64,000 bases of DNA. Origin: Leptodontidium sp. MPI-SDFR-AT-0119 (taxonomy: Eukaryota > Ascomycota > Leotiomycetes > Helotiales > Leptodontidiaceae). The stretch is from assembly GCA_020726505.1 (NCBI GenBank), contig JAHLEZ010000026.1, positions 496,001 through 560,000 of the forward strand, read 5' to 3'. Shown here piece after piece: positions 32,831 through 44,201 of this stretch. The position numbers and the translations under genes are program-made. Each line of letters begins with the position of its first letter. The first letter of the stretch is position 1. The notes beneath the pieces are model-generated. The model saw nothing but the letters and a program-made list of their open reading frames with translations, searched no databases and was not told the DNA's origin.

Positions 32831-34881
32831 TTATCTTAAAGTCTTATCCGTATTCCCTTCCTGACTGGCCGCGGCTGTAAGTAGACTTATCGCGGTATTC
32901 TGTCTTTCCAACTGTTCTACCTCCCTTTCCCTAGCCAACAAGGCCTCCTCGCGAGCTCTAATCGCCGCATCTTCCCTCGCTGCAAGAGCCCTCTCCCTCG
33001 CCTCCAATTGCTCCACTCGAGACAGTCTCGAGCCCCCATCCAGTTCGTTCGGTTGTGCATGTCGAGAATCCATCTCCGCTGGCAGCGTCAACACCGTGTC
33101 GGACAGCACCCTCTGCGGACTCAGCCGTTCACTGCCCAACTCATGTTGGCTACTGCCCCGCTGATGTCCATTGGCTTCCAGATCACGATTCGCCGCCACC
33201 ATCCCTGCACTATCCAACTCTGGCTTCTCAAAGGCACTTATATCTCTTGCAGTTGTTATTGCGACAGTAGGTTTTGAGTTCTCCTGTTTCTGTGGCTCAT
33301 GTGCTGTAAATACCGCGGCGATAGTGGCGAGCTGGGCGGCCATGGCTTTCCGCTCTCTCTTACGTCGCCGATGTCGAACACACCACCACCACCAGGTGGC
33401 TATGCTGGTGATAGTGAAGATGATGGGTACGAGGATCTGCGCTAGGAGCGCAGAGTCAATATGTCCCGGGGTTGTTTTGACGGGAGCATCTGTTCTTGTC
33501 CAAGTTGTGGATTGGTGGGCACCTACACTGGTGCAGTTGTAGAAATCAATGATGTGCTTATACTGATGATACTGATCATCCCAGATGCTGCAAGAGGCGT
33601 TGGCGGTAGTGAATATTGTTACTGACTTTGCGGCACCTGAGGTTATCCAACTGATACTATGAGTTGCTGCGGTTAGCATGATTTCATTCCGCCACAAGGT
33701 ATCCGAGGCACACCAACTTTGTGAATGCACCTGTGAGAACAAGGTGTCCATATGCCGACGTGCCAGTGCCCAAGCTCTCATCGTCGATCACTTTCAGGAC
33801 GGAGTTGTTTGTGACAGTCACGTCCGTTACGCCAGTCAGAGCTGAGAAGGTAAAGGATTCGAGGTAGGGATTGTTGCTGATGCGGATGCTACCGGCGACA
33901 TGTACGGCATCCAGGGCGAGGTTCGCGACGCCGTTGTCGTGGAAGTTCACACTTACGGAGTCGTACACATTACCGGATACTTTTAGGTGGGGGAAACCAA
34001 AACCATCCGAGCCGAAGCCTGGCAGCCATGAAGCAATACCAGCAACCTCCAACATGCCCTCCATCCGTTCAATTCCCACGAAAAGACTGCTGTTTCCGTT
34101 GCCCAAGATGGTGAGCGTGGCTGATCGTTTCAAGCTCGCCAGGTTGATTTCTTGTAGGTTGACATTGCTTGAGATCTCTACTTTTGTCAAGGGGTAAGAA
34201 TACTCAAGCTCTTGTTCATTCCAAGGATTGCCTGATATAAGGGGAAAAGTCTTCCCCCATTCCAGCGTGTCGATACCCGTGTTCGCGATTGTAATTTTCG
34301 ACAAGTTTGCTAATTTCGGAAACGGGTCGAGGTCTTTGAGGCCTGGCAGGTCCGAAAAGATGATGCCTTCCGCGGAGAGTATCGGGTAATAATCGCCATC
34401 GAGTGTTGGGCCTCCAATTCTACCCAGAATTGGGAATTTGAGACTGGTGATGCCACCAGCACCAGAGATCGAAATGTTGCCGCCAACGGCACTGAGGTTT
34501 CCAAACGATAGACCCGTTAAAGTTGACGGGTCCACCTTGGGGCTGTCTCTGATGTCTCCGACGAAAATTGACCCAATGAGCAATCCCAGCGCTGGGAGAC
34601 TGACAAGGCCCGGAAATGTTTTCTCGACGATTATGTTCGCGTATATTGTCGAGCAACCGCTCGCTGATTTGACATCGTCTTGCGTTGAAATTGTCAGGTT
34701 GAGAAGGTCGGCACCATAGGTGTCATCACCACATGGATGGGTTGTGTTGATTACTGCGGAAAAAGTTAGCATACCTTGAGGGCAGCTCGAAGTCGATTGC
34801 ATCCAAGCTGGAAACCTGAGACCTACTTGCACCAGTGAATGGCACACACGAGAGTAGCAGCAAAAAGTCTAGCAATCTCAT
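32831..34881 (-). CDS. Ecm33-like receptor L-domain membrane protein
   Basis: Exon 1 (34827-34881) encodes a signal peptide (MRLLDFLLLLSCVPFTGA). Intron 1 is 34754-34826 (73 nt, branch TGCTAAC). Exon 2 (about 33718-34753) encodes two receptor-L-like leucine-rich lobes (LGLLIGSIFVGDIRDSPKV; VEISSNVNLQEINLASLKR; SGNVYDSVSVNFHDNGVANL). A second intron ends at 33657; three donors between 33712 and 33717 are possible. Exon 3 has CSIWDD, one transmembrane helix (ILVPIIFTITSIATWWWWCV), and a cytoplasmic tail with a heptad-rich coiled coil (EQLEARERALAAREDAAIRA). Fungal Ecm33/Sps2 proteins support cell-wall assembly and are usually GPI-anchored; this one instead has a membrane span and a long tail. 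No broken codons in the exons as drawn. Confidence 0.75.
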
Positions 34882-35157
34882 CTTTCAAAGTACATTCGCA
34901 CACAGCGCCTCTTCATCTTTTGACGTTGATGTTGATCTAAAGCCTGGTGCATGGGAATGGGATGTCTAAGTACCTAAGACCTAAGAACCGCACCTAAGAA
35001 CCGCCGTTTAACTTTATTTTGGGGGGCGAGGATCCATGGCATACCCCTCACCAGTGCCTAATTTTGTTTTGGGCGTTGTCGTCAATCGTTTAATTGGTCG
35101 CCCGCTTGGCCAAGAGCGCTGAAGGATGACACGAAGGCTCAAAACGGATACCTCAAA
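34882..35157. other. Intergenic
   Basis: Promoter side of the Ecm33-like gene; a G run and low-complexity CT/AG stretch but no gene. Confidence 0.3.
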
Positions 35158-35275
35158 GAGGTGCCAGGGCTAAGTTTAGTCCCACCGCCTTGGCAGAACA
35201 TGGGTTGAGCCAATCCAACCTTCAGATACTTTGTTCTGCCCAAGGCGGTGAGACTAAACTTACCCCCAGCACCTC
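35158..35275. repeat. 118-bp MITE-like palindromic element
   Basis: GAGGTGCCAGGGCTAAGTTT plus AGTCCCACCGCCTTGGCAGA and ACA on the left is matched by the inverted right arm with about four differences over 43 bp. No clear target duplication was seen. No ORF inside. Confidence 0.6.
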
Positions 35276-35384
35276 CGTAGGTATTGCGAACAAGCATGCA
35301 ATAATTAACCTGCCAAATCAGATAAGCTGCCCTTATCTACACTCTGTCAGCTCAAACAATTTATTCAATTGCATGGCATTGCAT

Positions 35385-35392
35385 TATCTCAA
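35385..35392 (+). repeat. Target site duplication of the MULE, left
   Basis: TATCTCAA, identical to 40339-40346. Confidence 0.75.
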
Positions 35393-37474
35393 GGGGCCAG
35401 CTAAAGCAACACATGGAAATAGCTATGTCGACACATGCCAAGGATTTTCGGGTATTCCGCTGGGTGCATTTATCACCCTCGCCCCACCATACTAATTTGT
35501 ACTGCGCAGCAAGGGCCACTTATGCATTTTATGTAATTATGCCAATTCATCTACATCCAACTCAAACTCCGCATCTTGAGTATACACCTCTACTCCCCCA
35601 ATTACATCTCGTTGTATCACAACTGCAGTAGCTGTAGTAGCATCTACTATACTATCTGACTTGTAAATTGATGATATGCCATGCATATACCCCCTCTCTC
35701 GTTGAGTCCCAGGCTCATACTTATCTTGATGCCCATTTGTAAGCCTTTGCATAGCTAATGCAGTAGATGATAGGCGATTTTGTACTACAACTGTCTGCTG
35801 TATTGATGAAGGAAGAGCTGGCGGGGCTGAGCTTGATGGGAGCTCAAAGAACGATAGGTCTCTCCGAGTATTGGAAGGTGCTACACGTGATGAATTTCCT
35901 CCTCCTAAAGCACCTCTGGGCCTACCTTTGCCTTTTACTCTCATTGGATTGAGTATTGGAAGAGGCAAAGGAATGGTAACTTGGGGAGGAGTACATCCTT
36001 GTGGCCTAGTATAGTACCAATGGGGATGTATATCATCAAGTAGAATCACTCCACTCTCTTGCTTTCTCTTGTAAATGATGTGTTGACAAGGGAGGCCAAG
36101 GGCCTTTGGTGTTGTACATGTACAAATATTTGAAGGGGGACCGGTGGCTGGGAGCTTGTTATGCTCTTGATTTATCTGGAGTAACGCGTAGCCATGAACA
36201 GACTGAAGGATAGCAGCAAAAAGAGGGGTATTAATACTGTGGCGAGGTCGTAGTTGCTGCTTAGCAATTGTTGTTTCAATGCCTTTGTTGTTGTGCCGTC
36301 CAAAAGAGCTTCATTTTAAGGAATACACCCCTAAGATCTCCATGGCCACGCTGTAGGTATGTCTTCAAAGTAGCATGACAACCTTCAATAGGACTGGTAA
36401 CCGTGATTCCGAAGTGATATGATTGATCGACCCAAAAGCAACAAGCTTTTCCTTCCAAAGAAGCCAAGTACCCTCACAATAGCTCATAGCTTCTGATGGA
36501 AACTCAATACGCATATTTTGAAGCGTAGCATCATAGACCTCCTCAGTTGTACTAGCTAGTAGTATATTCCAAGAGCCTAAGAATGCTTGAAAGCGTGGAT
36601 GACGTGCCCAAATTCCGTCGGGGCCTTTGATTGGACCAGGGAAGTACTTCTTGGTTTTAGCCAATACGTTCATATTGACATGCCAACGGCAAAGGAGATG
36701 ACGAGTACTAGGAAAGAATGCCTCAAGACACTTGATAAGAGCCAATTCCCTATGTGTTACAATAGAAACTGGCTCTTTAATCATGTGCTGAGACATTATA
36801 CCCTTAAGTTGTGTAAGGGCCCATTTGTAGTCGACTTCCGTCTCCCCCGACAAAAAAGCCATCCCAAGTTGAATCACCATATTATTCCCTGATACTCCAC
36901 AAATATTCAGCAAAGGCATGTTGAATCGGTTGGTTTTGTATGTGCAATCGAGTAATAAAACCTCGGAATGCTGTTTCCAAAGCTGGAGAGAGGAGGGATC
37001 GATGAAAAAGAGGTATCGTAAAGGGCCGGTCTTTGGTTCGTACTGAGGGGAATAATCGTTGTCTTGTAACTCCTATGTAATTTGTTAGGATTAAGCAGCT
37101 TTGAATTTAAAGGAGTAGTACCTGTAAGAGCCATTGAATAGGTGTTTTCCCACCTAACTGCTCAATTCTTGACTTTTGCACGAGATTAGAAATATCTTTT
37201 GAAGTCAATGTGAGACTTGAGTCTTGCTCTCGCAGTGTTGACAGAATCTGAGCGTTTGAAAGGCCAGCCTTTGCGAAGGTATCAATTGAAGCACGGGTTT
37301 CTGCGGAAGTAGCAGCAATTCTGTGTACTGGATGGGCGGAGAAGTCTGCAGAGCGTGCGTGGTTGTGTGTTGCCTCAAGAATAGTCAATTCCCAATTGCC
37401 TGAAGTCTTGTCTTGACTAAGTACAACTCTCATATGACAATCGCACTTCTTAGAACCGGTATTTGGGCGCCGTT

Positions 37475-37476
37475 TA
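37475..37476 (+). repeat. TA target duplication, left side of nested element
   Basis: TA at 37475-37476 and TA at 39927-39928 flank the nested element. Confidence 0.75.
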
Positions 37477-39926
37477 CCGTATTAATTGTAATACAGCGCC
37501 ATGGCGCTGTATCTTTTTGGCGGTAAATCGATAGTTTTGGACCTGGCGCTGTAGTCAAGGGTGGCGCTGTAGATCATAATTTCCCCCTAAATCCCCACTA
37601 AAACACCACCTTTTCTAATGACTTGTCTGCCATCTTTGACCACTCTTTTGATCCCTTTAACAACACCTCTTTTCGTATATTATTGTTAATATGCCGCCAA
37701 TTCCGCGTATCCCTTTAGGTCCTTTACTAGCCGGCCAAGCTACCTTGAATCTACAAGGTCTTTTACAGCCTCCGAAGCCTCGCTCTCGACCTAGACCAGT
37801 TGCCAAACACGCAATCTCTCGCTCTCAACGTGTTCTAGGTCGTAGATATATTAGGGGAGTTATTGAACAGGAGACGATCAAGCAATTGGCTCAATAGCGG
37901 ATTCAGAATGACGCTCAAGGTGTCGGGGAACCTGGAGATCAAGAGCGTGCGGCTCGAGCTATTATTGAGAATGGAACTGAAGATGATGATATAGACAGTC
38001 TCGCAGACTCAGAATTCGACGACTACGTTACTCGAAAGCGATATTCTTACTCTCGAGAGTATAAGTTAGCTGCGGTCACGTATTGGGAGACTATATACCG
38101 TCAACTCAAAGATGGTACCGACGAGCGTATCACTATTCGATACGCGGCACGCAAACTGTGTATCCTAAGGTCTACATTCCGCGGTTGGATCAAGAGAAAG
38201 ACCGAGATTCTGGGCTAAAAGAGAGGGACATTTCGTGTCCGAAAGCCGTGGGGTAAAGTCAAGGAACTGGAGATGGAAATAAGGCTGAAAGTCCGGTTCG
38301 ACGAGGCTAGGTTGAAAGGACGAGCTATCTCTGCCAAATGGTTGATTCGGAATGCTAGAGAGATATATAGTGAGCTTCACCCTAAGCGTGTTATTCGTAG
38401 GGAAGGAGGTTTAAACCTTTACCTTGGCTTTCGATGGTCTCCTAGTTGGCTTACTGGCTTCAAACACCGACACGGAATCTCCTTTCGAGCAGGCACTAAA
38501 CGAGCTCAAAAGGCACCTAAAGAGCTTCAGAATGTGATTATTAGCTAGCTCCAATTCAACCGTCGAAATACTGTCGTCACTCTTACCTCCGATTGTGGCA
38601 AACCTCGCTCTCTGACTATACCTGTTGTGGGAAGATATAAGCTCTCTGAGATCGCAAATATGGACTAAACACCGCTCGCTTTTGAGTTCTAAAGATGTCG
38701 TACCTACGCTAGCAAAGGTGCTAGAACTGTCACCTTAAGGACCGCAAGAAGTAGCTGGGACAAACGACAAGTTACTCTCTAAGTTATCGTCTTCGCAGAT
38801 GGCGTGAATCGGTGTAAACCTCTCCTTATGTTCAAGGGCAAGCCAAGTAAAGGAAACAAGAATCGACGCCTTGAGATGGCTAGATATCACCCTGCGGTCA
38901 AGGTGATCTAGAACGATAAAGCATACGCTAATTCCGAGAACTTCATCAATTGGATTAGACAAGACTACTTATATGCTTTAGAATACCCTCTCTCCGATCA
39001 AGAACCTCGTCTCCTCGTCCTCGATGCTTTTGCCCCTCACAAACACACTAGAAAGAAAGTCCCTGCGAACGAATCTACGAAGGCGAAGGCAAGGAGATTA
39101 GAGGTAAAGAGACTGAATCAGCAGATTCGAGATGAGTTCTTAAAGCTCAACGTCACCTTGTCTCTTATACCTAGAGGCTGTACTGGCTACGTTCAAGTGC
39201 TTGATGTCGCAATCAACTCACTTTTGAAGGCGATAATCAAGGAGCTAGAGGAGGTGCATATCGATTAGAACCTAGAGAAGTGGAATAATAATGAGTACTC
39301 TATTTAAGACCGCAGAATTCTACTCACAAATTGGGTGGGAGAAGCCTAGTTGCGAATTCATTCCGAGCACAAACAAACCATCGTTAAGACCTTCAGAAAC
39401 CTTGGTTTATCGTTAAATCCTGACGGCTCTGAAGACAGCGAATTAAAGATCAGAGACCTCCCAGATATCTCTGTCGGCGACTATACCTCCTCCTCTATGA
39501 ACCTCACACTTATCGACGACGACGACGAGCTTGAAGGCGATACAATTGTGGTTAAAGGCACGTATATTTCAGTAGAGGAGAAGGAGGCTCTGCGACAAGA
39601 GAGAGAAGACGATATTACGACAGATACAGGCAACGATATAGAGAGTGCTTTTAATTCCGATTCAGAGCTCGATTCGTCAGAAGAAGAGTCAGGAGACGAA
39701 AATCAGGACATGGCAGATGTTACGGAGGAATAATAGATAAATAGTTACTAGAATTGATACCTTTGTTTACACTCAAAATACGCGAGATCTCAAGTACTAG
39801 ACCTGGGGATTCTTAATCCGCCATGGCGATATAACATAACCCGTGTCAAGGTGATATTATGGGACCTGGCGCTATATCAGGGGTGGCGAGTTCAGCGAGG
39901 GTGGCGCTGTATTACAATTAATACGG
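37477..39926 (+). mobile_element. Pogo-type transposon nested inside the MULE
   Basis: The 25-bp inverted ends are CCGTATTAATTGTAATACAG plus CGCCA on the left and its complement on the right, followed inside by further copies of GGCGCTGTA. TA duplications flank it. Total 2450 bp. It lies in the FAR1-coding exon of the MULE. Removing it together with one TA rejoins the MULE exon in frame. Confidence 0.9.
37691..39733 (+). pseudogene. Pogo-type DDE transposase with many stops in one frame
   Basis: A single frame runs from ATG 37691 to the stop at 39733 with no frameshift but at least nine internal stops. Where the expected residue can be guessed, the stops fit Gln (CAA/CAG to TAA/TAG) or Trp (TGG to TAG): for example MD*TPLAFEF (Gln), VI*NDKAYANSENF and HID*NLEKW. 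The helix-turn-helix (EYKLAAVTYWE ... RYAARKLCILRSTFRGWIK) and DDE core (MD.TPL; LLVLDAFAPHK; YVQVLDVAINSLLKAI) are recognisable. The C-terminus is acidic. A pattern of point stops without indels points to RIP rather than slow decay. Confidence 0.85.
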
Positions 39927-39928
39927 TA
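39927..39928 (+). repeat. TA target duplication, right side of nested element
   Basis: Partner of 37475-37476. Confidence 0.75.
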
Positions 39929-40346
39929 GTAACATGTGCATTCGTTTGCTTCCCTCTTGGTGTGTATTTACCGCTACGATCGCAGACAAATAATGCACGA
40001 TGAGGCCGAGTATCTCGCTGCATAAAAGCATAGCCATTAACCTTTACATGCGCCTGAATAGCAGAAAAACAAGAAGGAATATCAGTGTAAACTGCTGCAG
40101 GTGGTGCAGGGCCGCAAGGTTCACCAGTGAAAGTTGACATGTTGTGTGAAGTTGTGAATAGCTTCAAAAATCAACTCAAAGTAATCAAGGAGAGGATTCT
40201 CTAAATGCATAGGTGGCCCTTGCCGTACAGTACAAATTAGTATGGTGGGGCGAGGGTAATAAATGCACACTGGGGTGTACGGAAAATCCTTGGCATGTGT
40301 CGACATAGCTATTTCCATGTGTTGCTTTAGCTGGCCCCTATCTCAA

Positions 40347-41088
40347 TTGATACGTGACTCACGTGCGCGTTGGGTGTCGCGTGCCAGCCCGAGCACAATA
40401 AGGCCAAGGGTGGAGAGACCACACCGCACCCTAGGTACGAAAGTACCTGCTGCATTGCTACCTGCTCTTTCCTTATGCTCCCTATAATCTTCACAAAACA
40501 GGCATCATGGGACTTGCGCGATATCGTTGGTGTCAAAGTTTCGAATGGGCATGTCGTAGGGCTGAGTTTTGGTGCTCTTTATTGCACACTTGTTTGTCTC
40601 TTTGTGCATCGTTTATTTGCAATTGGAACTTCTGTAATTAGAGCAACTCAATCCAAGTTAGCACTTGCCTTCCTCTCTCCAACTTTGGTCAACGGTCTGC
40701 GCTTTGTCAAATATTGTACTAGTCAAATGTGCAAAGCTCCACAGGTTGGCTTACCGCACGCAGTGATGCTCTGGCTTCGTCTGCGTGTAATCGGCCTTAG
40801 TAAACCGTTCTCCACAACCACAGGTCAGGAATGCCGTGGTTCCCAGATCGAGTGTGCTTTTGCTCAGAAGGCTTGCGAGTAAAGAGGTGGTGATCAAACC
40901 TATTCGAATGTTGATGGTCAAAGTGACTACCTCGCTTAAAATATCCACCTGAGACTAGTGACAAGCACCACAAAACGGCTGGCAATAACTACAGATCTCG
41001 TTCTTCATGCATTCTCGATTATAATACTCTCCGAGAAGATTGAGACGTCTCCTAAAAGACAGTAAGTAATTTCCCTGTTATTGATACA
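40347..41088. other. No supported gene
   Basis: An ORF at 40370-40882 has no recognised relatives and an implausible composition. AGTGACTACCTCGCTTAA at about 40921 matches the transposon-end motif of 26575 and 63960. Confidence 0.35.
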
Positions 41089-41950
41089 ATGAGCCAACTA
41101 GTACTCCGTCATTTGCGAAGGGTTCAAGCCTTTTGGCGCCGCCTATCTGATAATACTGACGAGGCTCCTTTAAGTTTGACAGATTCAGGAACTCCCTAGA
41201 AAGTACGAAGTGTGCTTAGGGTGTTACTCAAGAATCCGTGGGATGATTATAGCTACATTCGACATCTTGGCCAGACTATATTAACCCTGCGCAAAGCATC
41301 GTCCTTCCACCTCGCCGATATTCGAGAGGTTTCTCCTTTTGAAGTTTTAGGGGACCTGCCAATCCTTCCCTAGATCAAGTATCTAAACATCACAGCCATC
41401 GAAGAGATCTATTGTTATAATAATAGGATTTTTCTTGTCATAGAACATCTTGATGTCTCTTTCGCTCAGTTGGAATTCCAGAAATATAAACTAGAAGAGC
41501 GAGAGATAGCGACAATACTTACCGAGGTACTAGATACCCTTACTTACGAACACACGCAATGGCTGATAATATAGGTTCTAAAGGGCGTGGCTTTTATCTC
41601 GTCGCTGAGACTTTCGTGCAAAGACCTCTCGCAGGAAAATATCCGGTTGTCTCTTGATAGAAATATCAAACTTGGTTAGTTTTCCCCACATTTGCCACAC
41701 AGTTTATGCTAATCTACTCGTCAAAGTCCTAGATCCTCGAGAGCTCAAGTATGATAGACTATATAAGAGCCCTAAACTCTCACAGGTTCTATTGGATTTT
41801 CCAATTTTGGCTGAAATCATAGAAGAAATGATGCTTTCTCGCTATCACCTCACCTTAGATGACGAGAAATAGTCTAGGGACGTGATTGATTTTATCTCAT
41901 GTACTCTAGAAGGGTCGTTTGAGAGTTTGATGAATGTAAGGAGTAACTAG
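41089..41950 (+). pseudogene. Kinase-like domain pseudogene (plus strand)
   Basis: One frame from ATG 41089 is broken by TAG codons at 41197-41199 and at two further sites before ending near 41675. It reads like a degenerate protein kinase: IEEIYCYNNRIFLVIEHLDV in the hinge region, IATILTEVLDTLTYEHTQW in the alpha-E helix, and LSQENIRLSLDRNIKLG in the catalytic-loop region. The HRD and DFG residues are not kept, so even the parent was probably a pseudokinase. After a likely intron the frame at 41654-41875 gives a C-lobe-like end (LAEIIEEMMLSRYHLTLDDE). A similar kinase-like pseudogene is on the other strand at 45.6-47.2 kb. Confidence 0.55.
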
Positions 41951-42786
41951 ATAGTACATTGCGAATATTGGCTGATTAGACTAGCATTGCTTCCTCAAGC
42001 AAGCTGTATCCCCAAGAAGGCTGATTCCACGCATCCGTTTCGCCTACGAAGCCGAGCGTGGGTCTTGGAATTCTAATAGCGAAAAAGAAGCCTTTGACTT
42101 CAATTTTGTTACGGCGGCTTGAGGATGGGATATTTCCATATATTGTACTTGAAATCACGATAATGAACAAACGTTATGGCATATTACGTGGCTGGTTTCT
42201 CGAATTTCATAACCTTAGGTACTCTTAGGCCCTGTGTCGTCCCGCCACGTTGGGCAAGGTGTGCCCAATTCTAGAACCCCCTTCCAAATTCATTCCTTCA
42301 CAGGCGGTGAAGGGGAACTAAAGAAAACGCGAAAAGACTAAAAAGGAACTCTTTGAACGTAAAATTTAGAGAGGGGAGAAGAGTATAACGAGTATTCGCA
42401 GCGAAGCATCAAGTGCGATGCTATTTCGGATCAGTATCGCCGAGCAAGAAATATGAATCAATTACATTAAATGCAAAGGAACTCTTTTCATTAAGTCTTA
42501 TGGAGAGATGTTATCTATTATAACCGTCGCTACTGTATGATTTGCTTTACATTCTCTCCTCCTTATTACTTGGTATGCTCACCGCATCGAACAAATAGAG
42601 TGGAATTGATTTCTCATTGATGGTCTACCAAGTAGTATCTTTTACTTGGGAACGAGGTGCCCAAACCGACTTATTGGACCGGCACATGCTGCTCCACCTC
42701 GAAGTGATGCGGTAGAAGATTCGTCGGCATAGGGTACGCGAAATCCTAGATGATACGGATTAGTTACATGTGGGTTCGATGCTAGT
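41951..42786. other. No supported gene, AT-rich
   Basis: Short ORFs only. The DNA is increasingly AT-rich from here to 46.3 kb. Confidence 0.35.
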
Positions 42787-42978
42787 TCAACTTATAATTT
42801 CTGCCTTCACTGGCCACCAAGTTTCGTCATCGATTGAACGGTATGAGGTGACTCGGCCCCGCCGACGAATGAATAGAGTTACCTCAAACCTAGGAAGTTG
42901 GCCTAATTCGTGGGCTTTCTTAACCAATGTGTCCTTCCTCCCTAAAGCCCCTTTATACGGATTCCTTCTCTTCGCCAT
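42787..42978 (-). CDS. Short MADS-like domain ORF, 63 aa
   Basis: The ORF starts MAKRRNPYKGALGRKDTLVK and continues KAHELGQLPRFEVTLFIRRR, then GRVTSYRSIDDETWWP. Basic residues, TL.KKA.ELG and a short beta strand with R..GR...YRS recall the N-terminal half of MADS-box DNA-binding domains, as in small fungal MADS-like proteins. The usual Leu-Cys and Glu-Val-Ala-Leu positions are partly changed. It may be an intact short gene, one exon of a longer one, or a fragment. Flanking DNA offers no further exons that I can recognise. Confidence 0.4.
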   Translation of the reverse strand: MAKRRNPYKGALGRKDTLVKKAHELGQLPRFEVTLFIRRRGRVTSYRSIDDETWWPVKAEIIS

Positions 42979-43779
42979 TGTGATATAACACAGGATACAC
43001 TCTATAAGGAAATGGGATGCCTTATAACGTTTTATATATGGACTAATTTGAAAAGATTATCTCCTAGCCCTCTAATACGTGATAGTATCATTACTTTATT
43101 ACTAAATTTTGAAGAGGTTATCATCTTGTTATTTGATTGTTGTTAGCTAGTGGTGGTGATACCATTAGAATATTGACCCCCTACAGAAACCGGGGGTAAT
43201 TTACTACCACTGGCAAAACCCACAAATTCTACGAGTCAGTGGCGAATAACTATTTGCTTCCCTAACTCCCCAAATAGAAGACTAAGCTTGTCACCAAAAG
43301 TATTCCATCAAACCATCCGTGACCTGCCTGATGACCACAACTTGAGGGTAGATGGTCCCGCATTAATATGATCACACGGGGATAAATAACGATAGCATTA
43401 ATCTAACACAGAGCACTTCGGCATTGACTTTGGCACGCTTGATTCTGGAGGAAATAGGGGTGTTGTTCGATGGGAGAGATTCATATGAAGCTGCGCAGGT
43501 GGTGATTTAGAATGATGACTTGAAGACAGATCTCGAGAGGGAAGGAAACTGAGGTGACAGCGTATTAGAGCTACAGAGAAACACACAAGCAGCTCCTCCA
43601 CGATAATCTCACTTTCGCATTCGACAACAGCTGTTGACTGTCTATCTTCATTGAAGTCTTTCTATGTTATGAAGAAATTGAGCAACGAAACTAGTTACAG
43701 AGAACAAAACGCAGCGGGCATGCCCAAATACCAACAACCTCTCACTAAGTACAAATGTTCACATTACAGCAAACGTTTC
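42979..43779. other. No supported gene
   Basis: AT-rich, short ORFs without resemblance to known families. Confidence 0.35.
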
Positions 43780-44201
43780 CAGTTTCCTCTTCCCTTGCTC
43801 CAGTTCCTCAAAAGCTTCCCCTTCCATGAGCCCATGCACGTCTTTCAAGTCAGTCAGACAGACTCTACATGCTCGGGTATTAACTCACAACATTCTCCAA
43901 TTAGAGAGTATTTGTCTTGGTCCTTGAACGCTCGAAGTACGTATGGTACTTTCGCACCGGCGAAGATCGCGATAATGTCGCTGGGTTCCATTCGGTACGC
44001 GAGCCATGTAGCCATAGTTCGTGATAGCGAACCTATACAATGGTAACAGAGCAGCCAAGTGTATGAATTCGTGGAGATCTCTTGAGTGGCCTTTCGGATG
44101 AACAGAGGCTGGTGATTGGGTGCTTCCACTTTCATTTGAAGAGCCTTGGGACTGACCGCGTAGATGAAGTCTGGTTCATGATGGAGGATGGAACAGTGCA
44201 A
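43780..44201 (-). pseudogene. C-terminal fragment of a HET-type protein
   Basis: The frame from 44201 contains DIIAIFAGAKVPYVLRAFKD and KYSLIGECCELIPEHVESV, the C-terminal GD.I.IF.G...PYVLR......Y.LIGECY pattern often found at the end of HET-domain proteins. After a frameshift near 43860 the other frame continues TDLKDVHGLMEGEAFEELEQ, the usual ending (VHG.M.GEA). The HET domain itself was not found upstream. This is therefore a remnant, the second incompatibility-type relic besides 12.9 kb. Confidence 0.55.

Larger units (their letters stand above)
35537..40167 (-). pseudogene. MULE transposase, split by insertion and frameshifted
   Basis: The N-terminal exon (39928-40167) carries the start of a FAR1-type DNA-binding domain (YAFMQRDTRPHRALFVCDRS). 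It resumes on the other side of the nested element at 37474 with KRRPNTGSKKCDCHMRVVLS and THNHARS. A 50-nt-class intron near 37080-37130 leads to the MULE core: LLLDCTYKTNRFNMPLLNIC, then VTHRELALIKCLEAFFP and CRWHVNMNV, and SPIEGCHATLKTYL. A frameshift lies near 36440 and another near 36290. The C-terminus has a SWIM zinc finger (CTCTTPKALGLPCQH). In MULEs the second catalytic residue is Asp (usually TDRELAL); here it is His (THRELAL). The protein would be inactive for all three reasons. Confidence 0.9.
35393..40338 (-). mobile_element. Mutator-like element (MULE) carrying a nested transposon
   Basis: Long terminal inverted repeats (about 140 bp, left 35393-35532, right about 40199-40338) begin GGGGCCAGCTAAAGCAACAC and share ATGGAAATAGCTATGTCGAC with one diverged patch in the middle. 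An 8-bp duplication, TATCTCAA, flanks the element. It encodes a MULE transposase on the minus strand. The element is 4.95 kb with the insert and about 2.5 kb without it. Confidence 0.85.

Noticed and set aside
40370..40882. 170-aa plus-strand ORF
   Set aside because: Cys/Leu-rich mixture without domain, in transposon-flank DNA with no splice or promoter signals.
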